Made by a program: the position numbers and the translations under genes
Assembly: GCF_017357005.1 (NCBI RefSeq)
Contig: NZ_CP071589.1
Location: forward strand, 930,001-994,000
Direction of reading: 5' to 3'
Source: Staphylococcus simiae
GTDB taxonomy: Bacteria > Bacillota > Bacilli > Staphylococcales > Staphylococcaceae
DNA: 64,000 nucleotides
The notes under the pieces: generated by a model
The model's input: only the letters and a program-made list of their open reading frames with translations
Database searches by the model: none
What the model was told of the DNA's origin: nothing
Shown here: piece by piece, positions 9,330-18,808 of the stretch
How positions within the stretch are numbered: the stretch's first letter is position 1
Layout of the letters: the number at the start of each line of letters is the position of its first letter

Positions 9330-10337
9330 TTAACTTTTAAATTGTGAAGGTTTTTTTAAATTTATTATAGGATTCGTCCATTTACAAACAATATTAGATG
9401 ACAATATAAGTACAATAAAGGTTGAAATGACAACTAAAAAAATATAAATCATTATTGAATGCGTTCCTTTGAAAGGATACCAACCTAGTCCTCTAACTAT
9501 GCCAATGACTAAACCATGTAACAAGTATATATACATCGTTCTTTGACCAATATATGTATACAGTTGTTTGTCTTTTGGTACTAAATTTAAAAAAGCACCC
9601 ATCGCAATTAATATCACCATATACAATAATAAACGTTTGAATGGACTCAATATATTTGATCCTTCATGTTCTAAGGAAGTATATGGAGAAGCACCCAACA
9701 ACCAATCAGCATTAATCGGATGAATAATGTAAATGATATAGTAGGCTAAGAAAATCATAATTGATGCTGGTATCCATTTCTTTTGTCTAAATATCATTGT
9801 TCGATCTTTGGTGAATAGGTATCCGATATAAAAGATTGGGAAAAAGACAATTGTTCTTGAAATACTCAAATAACTATCAATATTTACTGAAAAACCAGCT
9901 ATCACTGAAAAAATAATTGACACAATTAATACTTTAGTAGGATTAAACCTGCGTACTATTATTAAAATAACGTGAAAGAAAAAGAGTGTCATTAAAAACC
10001 ACAGTGCAAATACTGGATTAAATGGATCTAATTGTAAGTCATCGCTTTTACCAGTCAAAAAATAATAGATAGAGAAAAACATAAAGAAAATCATATAAGG
10101 TATTAATAATCTTTTAGCAATTTTTTCTAGATAGAATGGCTGATCTATATTTTTAGCAAAATAACCTGATATAAATAAAAATGTTGGCATATGAAAACTA
10201 TAAATGACTAAATAGAGAGCAGATAAATATTTGTCTCCACTAGTATAAGGTTGTAACATATGTCCAAATACAACTAAAAAGATAAGTATTGCGCGCGCGT
10301 TATCAAAGAAGTAATCTCTATCTTTTAATGTAGTCAT
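9330..10337 (-). CDS. Acyltransferase family 3 membrane protein
   Basis: This 335-residue protein has about ten hydrophobic segments. Its N-terminal motif is YFFDNARAILIFLVVFGHML, with the Arg and His typical of acyltransferase-3 / OatA-like O-acetyltransferases, and HMPTFLFISGYF follows near residue 50. It ends soon after the last helix, so it lacks the extracellular SGNH domain that full OatA carries. Members acetylate cell-surface sugars; the acceptor is unknown. AGGAGACAAACA precedes the ATG. It is divergent from the MarR regulator (about 150 bp), and the neighbouring atl suggests, without proving, a wall-related role. Confidence 0.82.
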   Translation of the reverse strand: MTTLKDRDYFFDNARAILIFLVVFGHMLQPYTSGDKYLSALYLVIYSFHMPTFLFISGYFAKNIDQPFYLEKIAKRLLIPYMIFFMFFSIYYFLTGKSDDLQLDPFNPVFALWFLMTLFFFHVILIIVRRFNPTKVLIVSIIFSVIAGFSVNIDSYLSISRTIVFFPIFYIGYLFTKDRTMIFRQKKWIPASIMIFLAYYIIYIIHPINADWLLGASPYTSLEHEGSNILSPFKRLLLYMVILIAMGAFLNLVPKDKQLYTYIGQRTMYIYLLHGLVIGIVRGLGWYPFKGTHSIMIYIFLVVISTFIVLILSSNIVCKWTNPIINLKKPSQFKS

Positions 10338-10488
10338 TGTTTGTCTCCTTTATTTCTTAAGACTGTTACTAATTTATTATATTTAGAACTAGTTATGCAA
10401 CAATTTTGTCTAAACTGTCGAATAGTGTTGTCTATTTAATAAAAAAATAATATAATATTATAAATAAAATGTAGTGGAGTAGAACAAC

Positions 10489-10908
10489 ATGTACAAACAA
10501 CTAGAAAAGCTAATTACACTGACAAACAATGATTTGAACTTAGTAAACAGACGATTTGGCCAACGAAGTGATATTACGAGTGATCAACTTGAATTATTAC
10601 GTATACTTTATAATTTTGATCGACTATCACAATATGATTTAACGATGAAGATTAGTAGAGAACAGTCAATAGTATCACGCTGGATAAAAAAATTAGTACA
10701 AAAAGGATATATTACAAGTCAACAATCGAGTGAGGATTTAAGATGTAAAGAGTTGATATTAACCGACAAGGCAAGAGCACTAATAACGCAAATTAATAAT
10801 GCTAGATGTGAGTTAATTGAAGCAAGATGCCACTGTTTATCTTCCGATGAATTACAGCAATTAAATCAATTACTAGATAAATTAAACCAAAGACGTATTA
10901 TGTTGTAA
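10489..10908 (+). CDS. MarR-family transcriptional regulator
   Basis: The 139-residue protein is a winged-helix regulator. Helices at about 25-60 are followed by the recognition segment SREQSIVSRWIKKLVQKGYI, a wing at SSEDLRCKELILTDKA, and a C-terminal dimerisation helix (LSSDELQQLNQLLDKLNQ). In S. aureus a MarR-type gene also sits beside atl and has been discussed as a regulator of it, so control of atl or of the divergent acyltransferase gene is a reasonable inference. GTGGAG lies about 10 nt before the ATG. A hairpin terminator follows. Confidence 0.85.
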   Translation: MYKQLEKLITLTNNDLNLVNRRFGQRSDITSDQLELLRILYNFDRLSQYDLTMKISREQSIVSRWIKKLVQKGYITSQQSSEDLRCKELILTDKARALITQINNARCELIEARCHCLSSDELQQLNQLLDKLNQRRIML

Positions 10909-10959
10909 TAGCAGAACGATATCATGATAAATAAATGTATAAATATATATAATGAATAA

Positions 10960-11016
10960 TCGCTAATATATGATTGACCGACTTTTATAGTGCATACATA
11001 TATTAGCGATTTTTTA
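10960..11016 (+). terminator. Terminator of the MarR-family gene
   Basis: A perfect 13-bp stem TCGCTAATATATG / CATATATTAGCGA is followed by TTTTTT, about 50 nt past the stop codon. Confidence 0.85.
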
Positions 11017-11064
11017 TAAGTAATGTTGTAACTAACTGTGTTTAAATGATTATAATAAGATTAT

Positions 11065-11126
11065 CTTTTTGGGACTGATTGATTAAATTAATATCATTAA
11101 ATAGCGGTCTAATTTGACAGAGAACA
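11065..11126. repeat. Family B element, copy 2 (short)
   Basis: Read on the minus strand, this roughly 60-bp element starts GTTCTCTGTCAAATTAGACC and ends ATCAGTCCCAAAAA, matching the two ends of the element at 302-477 but without the structured core. It looks like a shortened or decayed member of the family. Confidence 0.5.
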
Positions 11127-11128
11127 TT

Positions 11129-11168
11129 AAAATACCCCACATACTGATGTTATTCAGCATGTAGGGTT
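11129..11168 (-). terminator. Terminator downstream of atl
   Basis: Minus-strand arms ACCCTACATGCTGA and CAGTATGTGGGGT pair with a few G-U or mismatched positions and are followed by ATTTTAA. It lies 70 nt after the atl stop codon. Confidence 0.6.
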
Positions 11169-11238
11169 CAATTTTTAATAGCTAAGTTAATGTTAAACTT
11201 ATAGCTACGTAGTAATTTTGGAAGTAATGAAACTCCAA

Positions 11239-14200
11239 TTAATTATATTTAGGAATTTCGAAGTATTTACCAACTTCGCCAATCTTATCATATAAACCTT
11301 TGATAATTTGTGCATTAATATTAGCCCAATCAATATCAGTAGCATATTGATGTGTACCAGGGTGGTTTGGATTCCATCTCATTTTATAAAGTGTGTTTTG
11401 ACCAGCTTTAATATAAGATTGACCGATAAATTTAGCACCACCAACAATTGCTTTAGATACAGAATTCCAACCTGCATTTTTAGCGTAATTTATAGCACCA
11501 TATAATGGATTGTTATCAAATGCTGCGATTCCAAATACGTTATGGTATTTAGTTGTTGTATTAGTTACAACACGACCATTAACAATATTTGCACCTTTAG
11601 CTAATTGTGATTTACCATTACCTGTTTCAAGTAAGGCGTGAGAAATTAAATAGACTTCGTTAATACCATATTTCTTAGCTGCTTCGCTAAACGCAGCACC
11701 TTGGTTTTCTAATACGCCTTTACCTTTTAAGAATTTATTGATTTTATCAACTGAAATATTCTGTGGTTGATCAAGACGTAAGAATTGATATCTAAGTGCT
11801 GAGTCTTTAGCTAAGCGATTTGTATCCATAGCATATTTAATTTCACTATAGTTAGCATTTGTCCATGAACCAGCTACACGTTGTACTTGTGGACGGTCAT
11901 ATAAATGAGCTTGGATACTAGCAGCTTGATTTAATGTTTGACCTGTTTTTGTATATTTAATTAATTCTTTTGCGACGTCACTTTCTTTAATCCAAACTAA
12001 TTTACCGTTTGATAATTTACCGTATAACCATTTTTGACCATTAATAACTTGCTCTTTAATAACAGCAAATGGTTGTTCATGATAAGATTTTAAAGAATAT
12101 TTATTAGCTGCATTAGGTGAAACATAATAATAACCGTTGTCATTTTTAATAACATATGTGTAGTTAACGTCTTTAGCATTAGTTACAGTTGCAGGTTTAG
12201 AATTACCTGTTAAGTCTTTAGCATTAACCCAACCAGTACGATTGTTAACAGTACCATATAGATAGACATCTTTGCCAACTGCCACTTGCTTAATAGCGTT
12301 AAATGCTTTATTAGCAATTTGATTACCTGTTAAGATTATTTGATTCTTAGTTCCCCAAGGAATCATAGTTAAACCACTATTTGTTGCTTTCACTTTATAT
12401 TGTTCTGTTGTTTTAACATCTTTTCCTAAATTTTGTAAATTTAAGTCTTTAACATTAAACCAACCAATAGGTGTGTTTTGACTTGAATTATTTAATAATA
12501 CATAAGTGTCATTTCCGTGTGTACGTTGTTTTGTAACAACAAATGTACGGTCGGCATATTTTGAACCACTCTTAGCTGTTTTATCATAAACTGAAGCACG
12601 CACGCCACTATTTTTAGCATTTACTTGAGCAATTTTACTAACAGTTTGAGTTGTATTTGTTGTAGGTACAGATTTAGCTGATGATTTAACAGCTGTAGCT
12701 GGTTTAACTGATGTCTTAGTTGCTACTGGTGCAGTTAAGTAATATTTACTAATCCAACCACTTTGTCCATTAACTGTACCATATAGATAAATCGCTTTAT
12801 CAATTTGTTGTTGTTTAGTAGCTTTAAATGTTTGGTTACCATTTCCTGAGACTTTACCAGCCACTTGTTTATAAGTACCCCAAGGTACTGTATATAAGCT
12901 AGAACCTGATTTAACAGTGTATGTTTCGTTTACTTTAATAGGTGACTTAGCAGTGTTATAAGTTACATCACCTTCTTTAACCCATCCTAAAGCTTTACCA
13001 CTATTATAGTCTTGAACTAAATAGAATTTTTGGTTATTTAAAGTCGCTGTTTTTGAAACCGCAAATGTTTTTTGAATTTCTTTTGTTGCTTTACCAGTTT
13101 TATCATAAACAGTAGTGAACAAACCATTATTTGCTGATTTGATTTGAGCTACGCCGTTATTAGCAGTAACTGTTAAATTGTTTGCTGCAGGTTTAGTAGC
13201 AGGTTTAGATGGTGTTGATGGTTTTGGTGTATTACTTGCTAATTCTGATAAGTAATATTTGCTTACCCAACCAGTAATACCATTGACTGAGCCATATAAG
13301 TAAATTGCTTTGTCAATTTGTTGTTGTTTAGTAGCTTTGAATGTTTGATTTTTTGAACCAGAAACTTTACCAGCTACTTGTTTAGATGTACCCCAAGGTA
13401 CTGTGTAAATATTTGTTGTAGGTTTAATACTGTAAGAATGGTTTACAGTAGTAGGGGACTTGGCAGTGTTATATACTACATCACCTTGCTTAACCCAACC
13501 TAATTTTTTACCACTATTATAATCTTGAACTAAATAGAATTTTTGATTGTTTAAGGTAGCAGTTTTAGATACTGCTAATGTTTTTTGAGTTTCTTTTGTC
13601 GCTTTACCAGATTTATCATAAACGGTAGTATAGAGACCATTATTTGATGGTTTAATTTGAGCTACGCCGTTATTAGCAGCAACAGTTAAATTATTTGCTG
13701 CAGGTTTAGACGGTGTTGACGGCTTAGGTGTTGATGGTTTAGATGTTGATCCACCAGTTGTTCCAGATGATGGAGCTCCCCAAGCAGCAACTTTACCCAT
13801 TTTAATTAAGTATTTTTCATTAATTAAATCATATAATTCATTATAACTATAGTTATGGCTAGCTAAGTAACCGTGTGGGTCTGCATGATCAGTTCCACCT
13901 AAGAAATGACTAATTGCATAGTGAGTCCATACAGTACCGCGACCATCTTTTTCAGCACTATCAGGAACTAATCCATAGTATTGTAATTGTGTAGCAGCAT
14001 AATCTGCATAGTTGTTCATTGAACGCGCAAATGATGCATAATCATGTGTATGTACAATTTCAACGTTGATGAAACGATTGTTAGCGTTTGGACCTGCACC
14101 CCAAGATAAGTAATCTGTAGGATGTGTTTCAATAATTCTATTACCATCTACAAATGCGTGTACGAAAGCATTATTATAATTATTTTTCATATAATTAATT

Positions 14201-15282
14201 TCACCAGTAATAGTAGAATTATTATTTGCAGTATCATGCACAACGATACCTTCAGGTTTACCTACACCATGTCTGTAACCGTATTTAGGGAAGTAAGATG
14301 TATAATCTTCTTCAATTTTTGGTGCTTGAAGTTTATTTCTACGAATATAATCATTAATTGATGAATTCACTTGTGGTTTATACTTCGGTAAACTTTTAGT
14401 AGTTGTTGAAGTTTTGGCAAGTAACATTCTTGGTTTAGCGAAAGAACTAAATGTTGTTGCACGTGGTGTAACGTCATTAGTTGATTCGTTTGCTGTTGCT
14501 ACTTTATTATTTGTTTGAGTTGTTGCAGGTTGCGCTAAAGATTTTAATGTTTGTGGATTGATTTCAGAATGACTTGTATTTTCTGTTGCATCGTCGTCTT
14601 CATCATCATCAAAGCGATAGCCAGAACTGTTTGTATTGTTATCTAAAGTTTGAATGACTTTATGCTCATCTTGTTTTTTAACGTCTTGTTTATCGTTTGC
14701 TTGAGTAGTTGTTTGTTGAGCTGTTCCAGTCTGAGCTTTAGCTTGCTTTTGTTGTTGATTTTCATCTACTGTAGTAACTTCTTTATTTGTGTGGCTAGCT
14801 TGTTGTTCGTTAATAACTTGAGCATCAGAATGTTGTTCATTGTTCGTTTGTTGTTGAACTACTGATGATGCATTGTCTTCATTAACTGTTTGATCTGCTA
14901 CATGATCATCAGAGATTGCAGATTTAGTATCGTCTGTAGTTATGTTATCAGTACGTTGATCTGCTGATTTATCAGTACTATTAGCTACGTTAGTATTGTT
15001 TTCTAATGTTGCATCGTGTGTTTTTGTTGTGTCAGCAGTTTTTGGTTGAACAATTGATGGATCTTGATAAACTTGTGTGCCTGAGATATTTTGCGTTGGA
15101 TTTGAAACCTCAGATTTAGCTTGGTTAGTTTTATTTAATGTTTTGTTACTATCTAAGACGTTTTTATTAGATGTTTGATCCTGAGTTGTTTCAGCAGCTT
15201 GTGCATGATGTGCAGTAAATGCTGTACCAACTAAAGTTAAAGCTACCATTGAAGGTACTTTATAATTGAACTTTTTCACCAT
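11239..15282 (-). CDS. atl: Bifunctional autolysin (amidase and glucosaminidase)
   Basis: Atl is the major secreted murein hydrolase. It cleaves the MurNAc-Ala amide bond and the glycan strand and is needed for daughter-cell separation. The 1347-residue precursor has a signal peptide ending near AHHAQA, then a Gln/Asn/Thr-rich propeptide (to about 290). An amidase_2 domain follows at about 320-500 (EGIVVHDTANN, FVHAFVDG, DHADPHGY zinc and active-site region). Three pairs of GW repeats (about 530-1080) bind lipoteichoic acid and the wall. The C-terminal glucosaminidase carries the catalytic Glu in SHALLETGNG. The start is ATG 15282, since AGGAG is 11 nt upstream; the upstream ATG at 15303 overlaps that site. 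A TATAAT-like -10 (minus strand, 15320-15325) and one TGTAAT box (15363-15368, WalR-like half site) lie upstream. It is longer than the S. aureus protein I recall (about 1256), mainly in the propeptide. Confidence 0.96.
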   Translation of the reverse strand: MVKKFNYKVPSMVALTLVGTAFTAHHAQAAETTQDQTSNKNVLDSNKTLNKTNQAKSEVSNPTQNISGTQVYQDPSIVQPKTADTTKTHDATLENNTNVANSTDKSADQRTDNITTDDTKSAISDDHVADQTVNEDNASSVVQQQTNNEQHSDAQVINEQQASHTNKEVTTVDENQQQKQAKAQTGTAQQTTTQANDKQDVKKQDEHKVIQTLDNNTNSSGYRFDDDEDDDATENTSHSEINPQTLKSLAQPATTQTNNKVATANESTNDVTPRATTFSSFAKPRMLLAKTSTTTKSLPKYKPQVNSSINDYIRRNKLQAPKIEEDYTSYFPKYGYRHGVGKPEGIVVHDTANNNSTITGEINYMKNNYNNAFVHAFVDGNRIIETHPTDYLSWGAGPNANNRFINVEIVHTHDYASFARSMNNYADYAATQLQYYGLVPDSAEKDGRGTVWTHYAISHFLGGTDHADPHGYLASHNYSYNELYDLINEKYLIKMGKVAAWGAPSSGTTGGSTSKPSTPKPSTPSKPAANNLTVAANNGVAQIKPSNNGLYTTVYDKSGKATKETQKTLAVSKTATLNNQKFYLVQDYNSGKKLGWVKQGDVVYNTAKSPTTVNHSYSIKPTTNIYTVPWGTSKQVAGKVSGSKNQTFKATKQQQIDKAIYLYGSVNGITGWVSKYYLSELASNTPKPSTPSKPATKPAANNLTVTANNGVAQIKSANNGLFTTVYDKTGKATKEIQKTFAVSKTATLNNQKFYLVQDYNSGKALGWVKEGDVTYNTAKSPIKVNETYTVKSGSSLYTVPWGTYKQVAGKVSGNGNQTFKATKQQQIDKAIYLYGTVNGQSGWISKYYLTAPVATKTSVKPATAVKSSAKSVPTTNTTQTVSKIAQVNAKNSGVRASVYDKTAKSGSKYADRTFVVTKQRTHGNDTYVLLNNSSQNTPIGWFNVKDLNLQNLGKDVKTTEQYKVKATNSGLTMIPWGTKNQIILTGNQIANKAFNAIKQVAVGKDVYLYGTVNNRTGWVNAKDLTGNSKPATVTNAKDVNYTYVIKNDNGYYYVSPNAANKYSLKSYHEQPFAVIKEQVINGQKWLYGKLSNGKLVWIKESDVAKELIKYTKTGQTLNQAASIQAHLYDRPQVQRVAGSWTNANYSEIKYAMDTNRLAKDSALRYQFLRLDQPQNISVDKINKFLKGKGVLENQGAAFSEAAKKYGINEVYLISHALLETGNGKSQLAKGANIVNGRVVTNTTTKYHNVFGIAAFDNNPLYGAINYAKNAGWNSVSKAIVGGAKFIGQSYIKAGQNTLYKMRWNPNHPGTHQYATDIDWANINAQIIKGLYDKIGEVGKYFEIPKYN

Positions 15283-15519
15283 TATATATATTACTCCTAA
15301 CATCTATTAATTTATTAACATTATAGTATTTGCTGGAATTTCTGTATGGTATTTAATCAATTTGTAATATACTCTTAATTTAAAATAAGTCATAATTTGG
15401 CACAATAAAGTTAAACTAAACCAATAGGGACGTGTAAAAATGAATAAAATTGCCGTCAACTTAACTTAAGTATTATTACAAATATTTTAAAAGGAATCAC
15501 ACTTTGTTGTAATATTTAG

Positions 15520-15942
15520 TCATACCTTTTTCACCATTTTAATGTGTTTGATTCCTTCTTCTAAAAAGACTTTCCCTTGTATGTCATAATTTAAACTTTT
15601 ATAGAATTCTTGTGCCTGAATTTGAGCATTTAAAATTAATGTCTTGTAGTTTAATTGTTGAGCAATGTTTTCCATAGCGATCATTAGCGCTTGACCTTGA
15701 CCTTGTCCGCGATAAGGCTTTAACACAGCAACGCGTTCAATCTTTGCGGTTTGTTCATCTATAGGGCGTAGTCTCAAAGTAGCAAATGGTTTATCATTAT
15801 CATAACCAATTAAATGGATAGAATTATCTTCGTAGTTATCTATTTCATGCTCTAATGGAACCCCTTGTTCATGTACAAATACTTCTTCTCTAATTTTAAA
15901 ACAATCTTGTAACATTTCATCATTAATTACTTGATTAAACAT
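15520..15942 (-). CDS. GNAT family N-acetyltransferase
   Basis: The 140-residue protein belongs to the ElaA/YjcF-like GNAT group: it opens with MLQDCFKIREEVFVHEQGVP, has the central strand HLIGYDNDKPFATLRLRP, and motif A IERVAVLKPYRGQGQGQALM (acetyl-CoA loop). The protein ends FLEEGIKHIKMVKKV, as in remembered staphylococcal orthologues beside atl. The substrate is unknown. AAGGAGG lies 7 nt before the ATG. It probably has its own promoter, since about 600 bp of repeat DNA separates it from the DUF2538 gene. Confidence 0.87.
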   Translation of the reverse strand: MFNQVINDEMLQDCFKIREEVFVHEQGVPLEHEIDNYEDNSIHLIGYDNDKPFATLRLRPIDEQTAKIERVAVLKPYRGQGQGQALMIAMENIAQQLNYKTLILNAQIQAQEFYKSLNYDIQGKVFLEEGIKHIKMVKKV

Positions 15943-16027
15943 TAAATACCTCCTTATTAATTTAATTTAACAATAATAGCATAAAATTAAGAAAATTTGA
16001 GTTATCTATTAAATATCTATATAAAAA

Positions 16028-16500
16028 GGTTCTCTAATAAATCGGACTGATACATAATTAAATTTTCAAGCCTCGCACCCCAGCTTGCATATTTAGAGCT
16101 AGTTAGATTTACAATCTTTACTAGCTCTTATGCAATTGTTGCGCTAGCAACCAATTGTAATCCTTTAGTTAGATTTACAATCTTTACTAGTTCTTGCCCA
16201 ACCTTCATTGCCTGTAGAATTTCTTGGTGAAATTCTCTGTGTTGGGTCCCAATGCAGTTGCACTAATAGTGTCAACTGTAATCCTTTATAAAATTTTTCT
16301 ATGACGGGTCCCTGCATTGTCCGTAGAATTTCTTGGTGAAATTCTCTATGTTGGGTCCCTTGTCCAGATTGCACATTATTGTAAAAATTCTGTTGACATA
16401 ATTTTTCTTTGCTGGGTCCCAACCTCAGGAGCCTCGACTTCAAATTAATTTTCATTTTAAATTATTCATTTTTTATTTATCAGTCCTAAAAATAGAGGAG
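16028..16500. repeat. Family B composite element, copy 3, with internal repeat units
   Basis: The ends GGTTCTCT...GGACTGATAC and ATCAGTCC...AGAGGAGC form the family's inverted repeat, but the interior is about 470 bp. It contains two near-copies of a unit with TAGTTAGATTTACAATCTTTACTAG (16101-16125 and 16157-16185). It also has two copies of GTAGAATTTCTTGGTGAAATTCTCT...GTTGGGTCCC (about 16213-16251 and 16322-16360), each holding an AGAATTTC / GAAATTCT hairpin. These look like the staphylococcal intergenic repeat modules that end in GGGTCCC. The element ends CTCAGGAGCCTCGACTTC, like the core end of copy 1. Confidence 0.65.
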
Positions 16501-16508
16501 CATAAAAA

Positions 16509-16553
16509 AACTGTAATATACACGTCATTTTATAGTACATATTACAGTTTAAC
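16509..16553 (-). terminator. Hairpin after the DUF2538 gene
   Basis: AAACTGTAATATACA ... GTACATATTACAGTTT forms a near-perfect stem flanked by AAAAAA on the plus strand, which is a U-run on the minus strand. It lies about 25 nt past the leftward gene's stop. Confidence 0.75.
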
Positions 16554-16577
16554 TTAATATTATTATATTGATTTAAT

Positions 16578-17048
16578 TTATAGAGCTTCTTTTCTAATAA
16601 TAGCAGTATATTGCCAAAATATTCGCATTTGAGCAATGTTCCAATTATTCATTCCCATAGTAAATCCAGATGGCTTAAATAAATTAACATCCGTTACTTC
16701 TAGTGCTGCAGCAATTAAGTATTGCAATGGGACGCTAATTGTTTTCATTGTTTCTGTAATACCTTGTTCATCATATACCCATGAAAAAGGTAGCTCTGAT
16801 TCAAAAACATCTACTTTATCAAAGATTTCTGGAAGTGCAACAATGTAACAAGCACCATCAACTATTGGATTATCAATTATATTTTTATAGTAAATTAATA
16901 GTGCTTCGTAATTTTCACGATGTTCATGATTAACATAGAAAAATTCATTTCGAAAATGTGCCATATCTTTACTGTGCACAATTTGTTGTTCAAGTATATT
17001 AAACATGCCGTTAATGTTTGCAATCTTTTCGTATGTTTTGCGACTCAT
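16578..17048 (-). CDS. DUF2538 family protein
   Basis: This 156-residue protein matches the staphylococcal DUF2538 family as I recall it, with MSRKTYEKIANINGMFN at the start and KPSGFTMGMNNWNIAQMRIF near the end. It has no signal peptide or membrane helix, so it is probably cytoplasmic. Its function is unknown. It lies 22 nt downstream of lcpB on the same strand and has AATGGAGG before the ATG, so it is probably in the same operon, which hints at a link to wall-polymer attachment. Confidence 0.85.
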   Translation of the reverse strand: MSRKTYEKIANINGMFNILEQQIVHSKDMAHFRNEFFYVNHEHRENYEALLIYYKNIIDNPIVDGACYIVALPEIFDKVDVFESELPFSWVYDEQGITETMKTISVPLQYLIAAALEVTDVNLFKPSGFTMGMNNWNIAQMRIFWQYTAIIRKEAL

Positions 17049-17070
17049 TTTATGAATACCTCCATTTGAT

Positions 17071-18291
17071 TTAATAGATAGGTTGATTATAATCAGAAGA
17101 TCCCATTTGATTATTATTCATTTGCTGGTTCTGATTTGGAACAACTTGTTGTTGGTTATTTGTTGGTACTTGATTATTATTTTGTGGTAGTTGTTGTTCA
17201 TTATTATTTTCTTGATTGTCTTTATCTTTATCTGTTGTATCTCGTTGAGCTTTTCTTAATAAGCTATCGTCAAGTTCCGTTAATGGTATTAAAGATCCAT
17301 ATTTATCTATAACACGTTGATCAAGGAAGTCTTTTTTATTGGTAATTTCAGGTAAATCTAAATCCCTACGTAATAAGTTAGAATATTTTTGAATACTATC
17401 TACACTTGGATGATAGTAATAAATATTATTTAAAAAGTCATCTTTACCTTTTAATTGAGCTGTCTTGATATCTACATCACTTGTCAAATACATTTTAGCT
17501 AATGATTTAATTTCTGAATTAGTTAAATTATGTTTAGCATTTTTTCCTACAATTTGTATTACATCATCTAATTTATCAACTGAATCAACATTTTGAGCTT
17601 TTTTGAATAAGATTTTGATTAATTCCATTTGACGCTGTCCACGTTTTAAGTCTGAATCATGATGTCTCGTTCTAGCTACGGCTAAAGCCTGATCACCATT
17701 TAATTTTTGATAACCTTTTTTTATTTTGATTTTACCTGTATCATCTGTGTTTGGTTCATTTAAGTTATATGGTACATCGTAATAAATACCACCGAGTTCA
17801 TCCACAGCTTCAACAAATGCTTTCATATTAACACGTACATAGTAATCAACAGGTACATTCATCGTAGCTTCAACAGAATCCATTGCAGCAATTGGGCCAC
17901 CATAGGCATGTGCATGTGTGATTTTATCGTAATATCCTACTTTTGGAATATAACTAATAGTATCTCTAGGTATACTTAACATTCTAATTTGATGTTTATC
18001 TTGGTTGAATGTACTTAAAATCATAGCATCTGAACGAGAATGTTCATCTGTTTGACCATTTTTACGTCTACCTTCATTATCATCAATACCTAGAAATAAA
18101 ATTGAGATGGGTTGCTTTGCAGGGTTTACTTTACCATCTCTTAAATTTGATTGTCTATTAGCATTTTTACTATCTTGTGATGAGTTAAAAGCCTCTTCGG
18201 AAGTCTTGAACAATATAGTTGCAAAGACAACAGGAATAACAAGGAGAACTAATGCTAGAAGAATCAGAAAGTATTTTAAAAATTTATTCAT
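17071..18291 (-). CDS. lcpB: LytR-CpsA-Psr (LCP) wall teichoic acid ligase
   Basis: LCP enzymes move teichoic acid or capsule polymers from undecaprenyl phosphate to peptidoglycan outside the membrane. The 406-residue protein has an N-terminal membrane anchor (about 5-28) and the LCP domain with FLGIDDNEGR, SIPRDTISYIP (conserved Arg) and QALAVARTRHHDSDLKRGQR (polyprenyl-phosphate-binding arginines). A Gln/Asn-rich tail runs from about 345. Position next to the DUF2538 gene and fmtA, and length, match LcpB of S. aureus. The upstream 500-bp gap to divergent fmtA probably holds promoters of both. Confidence 0.9.
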   Translation of the reverse strand: MNKFLKYFLILLALVLLVIPVVFATILFKTSEEAFNSSQDSKNANRQSNLRDGKVNPAKQPISILFLGIDDNEGRRKNGQTDEHSRSDAMILSTFNQDKHQIRMLSIPRDTISYIPKVGYYDKITHAHAYGGPIAAMDSVEATMNVPVDYYVRVNMKAFVEAVDELGGIYYDVPYNLNEPNTDDTGKIKIKKGYQKLNGDQALAVARTRHHDSDLKRGQRQMELIKILFKKAQNVDSVDKLDDVIQIVGKNAKHNLTNSEIKSLAKMYLTSDVDIKTAQLKGKDDFLNNIYYYHPSVDSIQKYSNLLRRDLDLPEITNKKDFLDQRVIDKYGSLIPLTELDDSLLRKAQRDTTDKDKDNQENNNEQQLPQNNNQVPTNNQQQVVPNQNQQMNNNQMGSSDYNQPIY

Positions 18292-18808
18292 TATTGATAC
18301 TCCTATATTTATTTTTTAGTGTAATTATTATATTAATCATCTTCGGATTTATATAGTTCTTAGACAGTTAATTAATTTATATTTACAAATACATTATAGC
18401 CCTAAATTGTAGTACTTTATAGCCTAAATTACAAATGATTAGCTAATACTACAAATAGGGAGTACGACATTAATAAGTATTGCAAAAATTATTTATAGTA
18501 CGACCCGTTATGACAGACTATAATAAAAACAATTTATTGCCATTGGATTCACACTAAGTATAGGTGATTTTTAATTCGGAGTATTTAAAACGTATTTATA
18601 TAGTACTAAAGTATGATGTAGGGGTTATATTTTAAGCGTATTATTAAATTCAAGTGATTTATTATAATCATTAATGTATAATTAATTTTGGTAAATTAAT
18701 CAAATAAGTACATTTTAATGTACTATTAAACAAAGCATGATTGTATGAAAGAACAATTGATAAAGTGAAAAGATTTTAAAAATTTAATAATGTGAGGCAA
18801 CTAAAGAC
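18292..18808. other. Divergent lcpB-fmtA regulatory region
   Basis: These 517 bases carry no plausible ORF and must hold the promoters of lcpB (leftward) and fmtA (rightward). Repeated short words are visible: GTAGTACTTTATAG, AATACTACAAATAGGG and two copies of AGTACGAC (about 18461 and 18499). They could be regulator sites, but I cannot assign a factor. Confidence 0.45.

Larger units (their letters stand above)
10909..11238. other. Gene-free region between the MarR gene and atl
   Basis: These 330 bases hold the MarR-gene terminator (10960-11016), a short family B element (11065-11126) and the hairpin that ends atl (11129-11168). I see no ORF. Confidence 0.6.
15943..16577. other. Gene-free region filled by a composite repeat
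   Basis: Most of these 635 bases are the family B composite element at 16028-16500. A 96-codon open frame on the minus strand (16165-16455) is made of repeat units and lacks a convincing ribosome binding site. A hairpin at about 16509-16553 probably ends the leftward DUF2538 transcript. Confidence 0.6.

Noticed and set aside
16165..16455. A 96-codon leftward open frame
   Set aside because: It consists of duplicated intergenic repeat units (WDPTQRISPRN-like peptide repeats), has no clear ribosome binding site and no protein-like composition.
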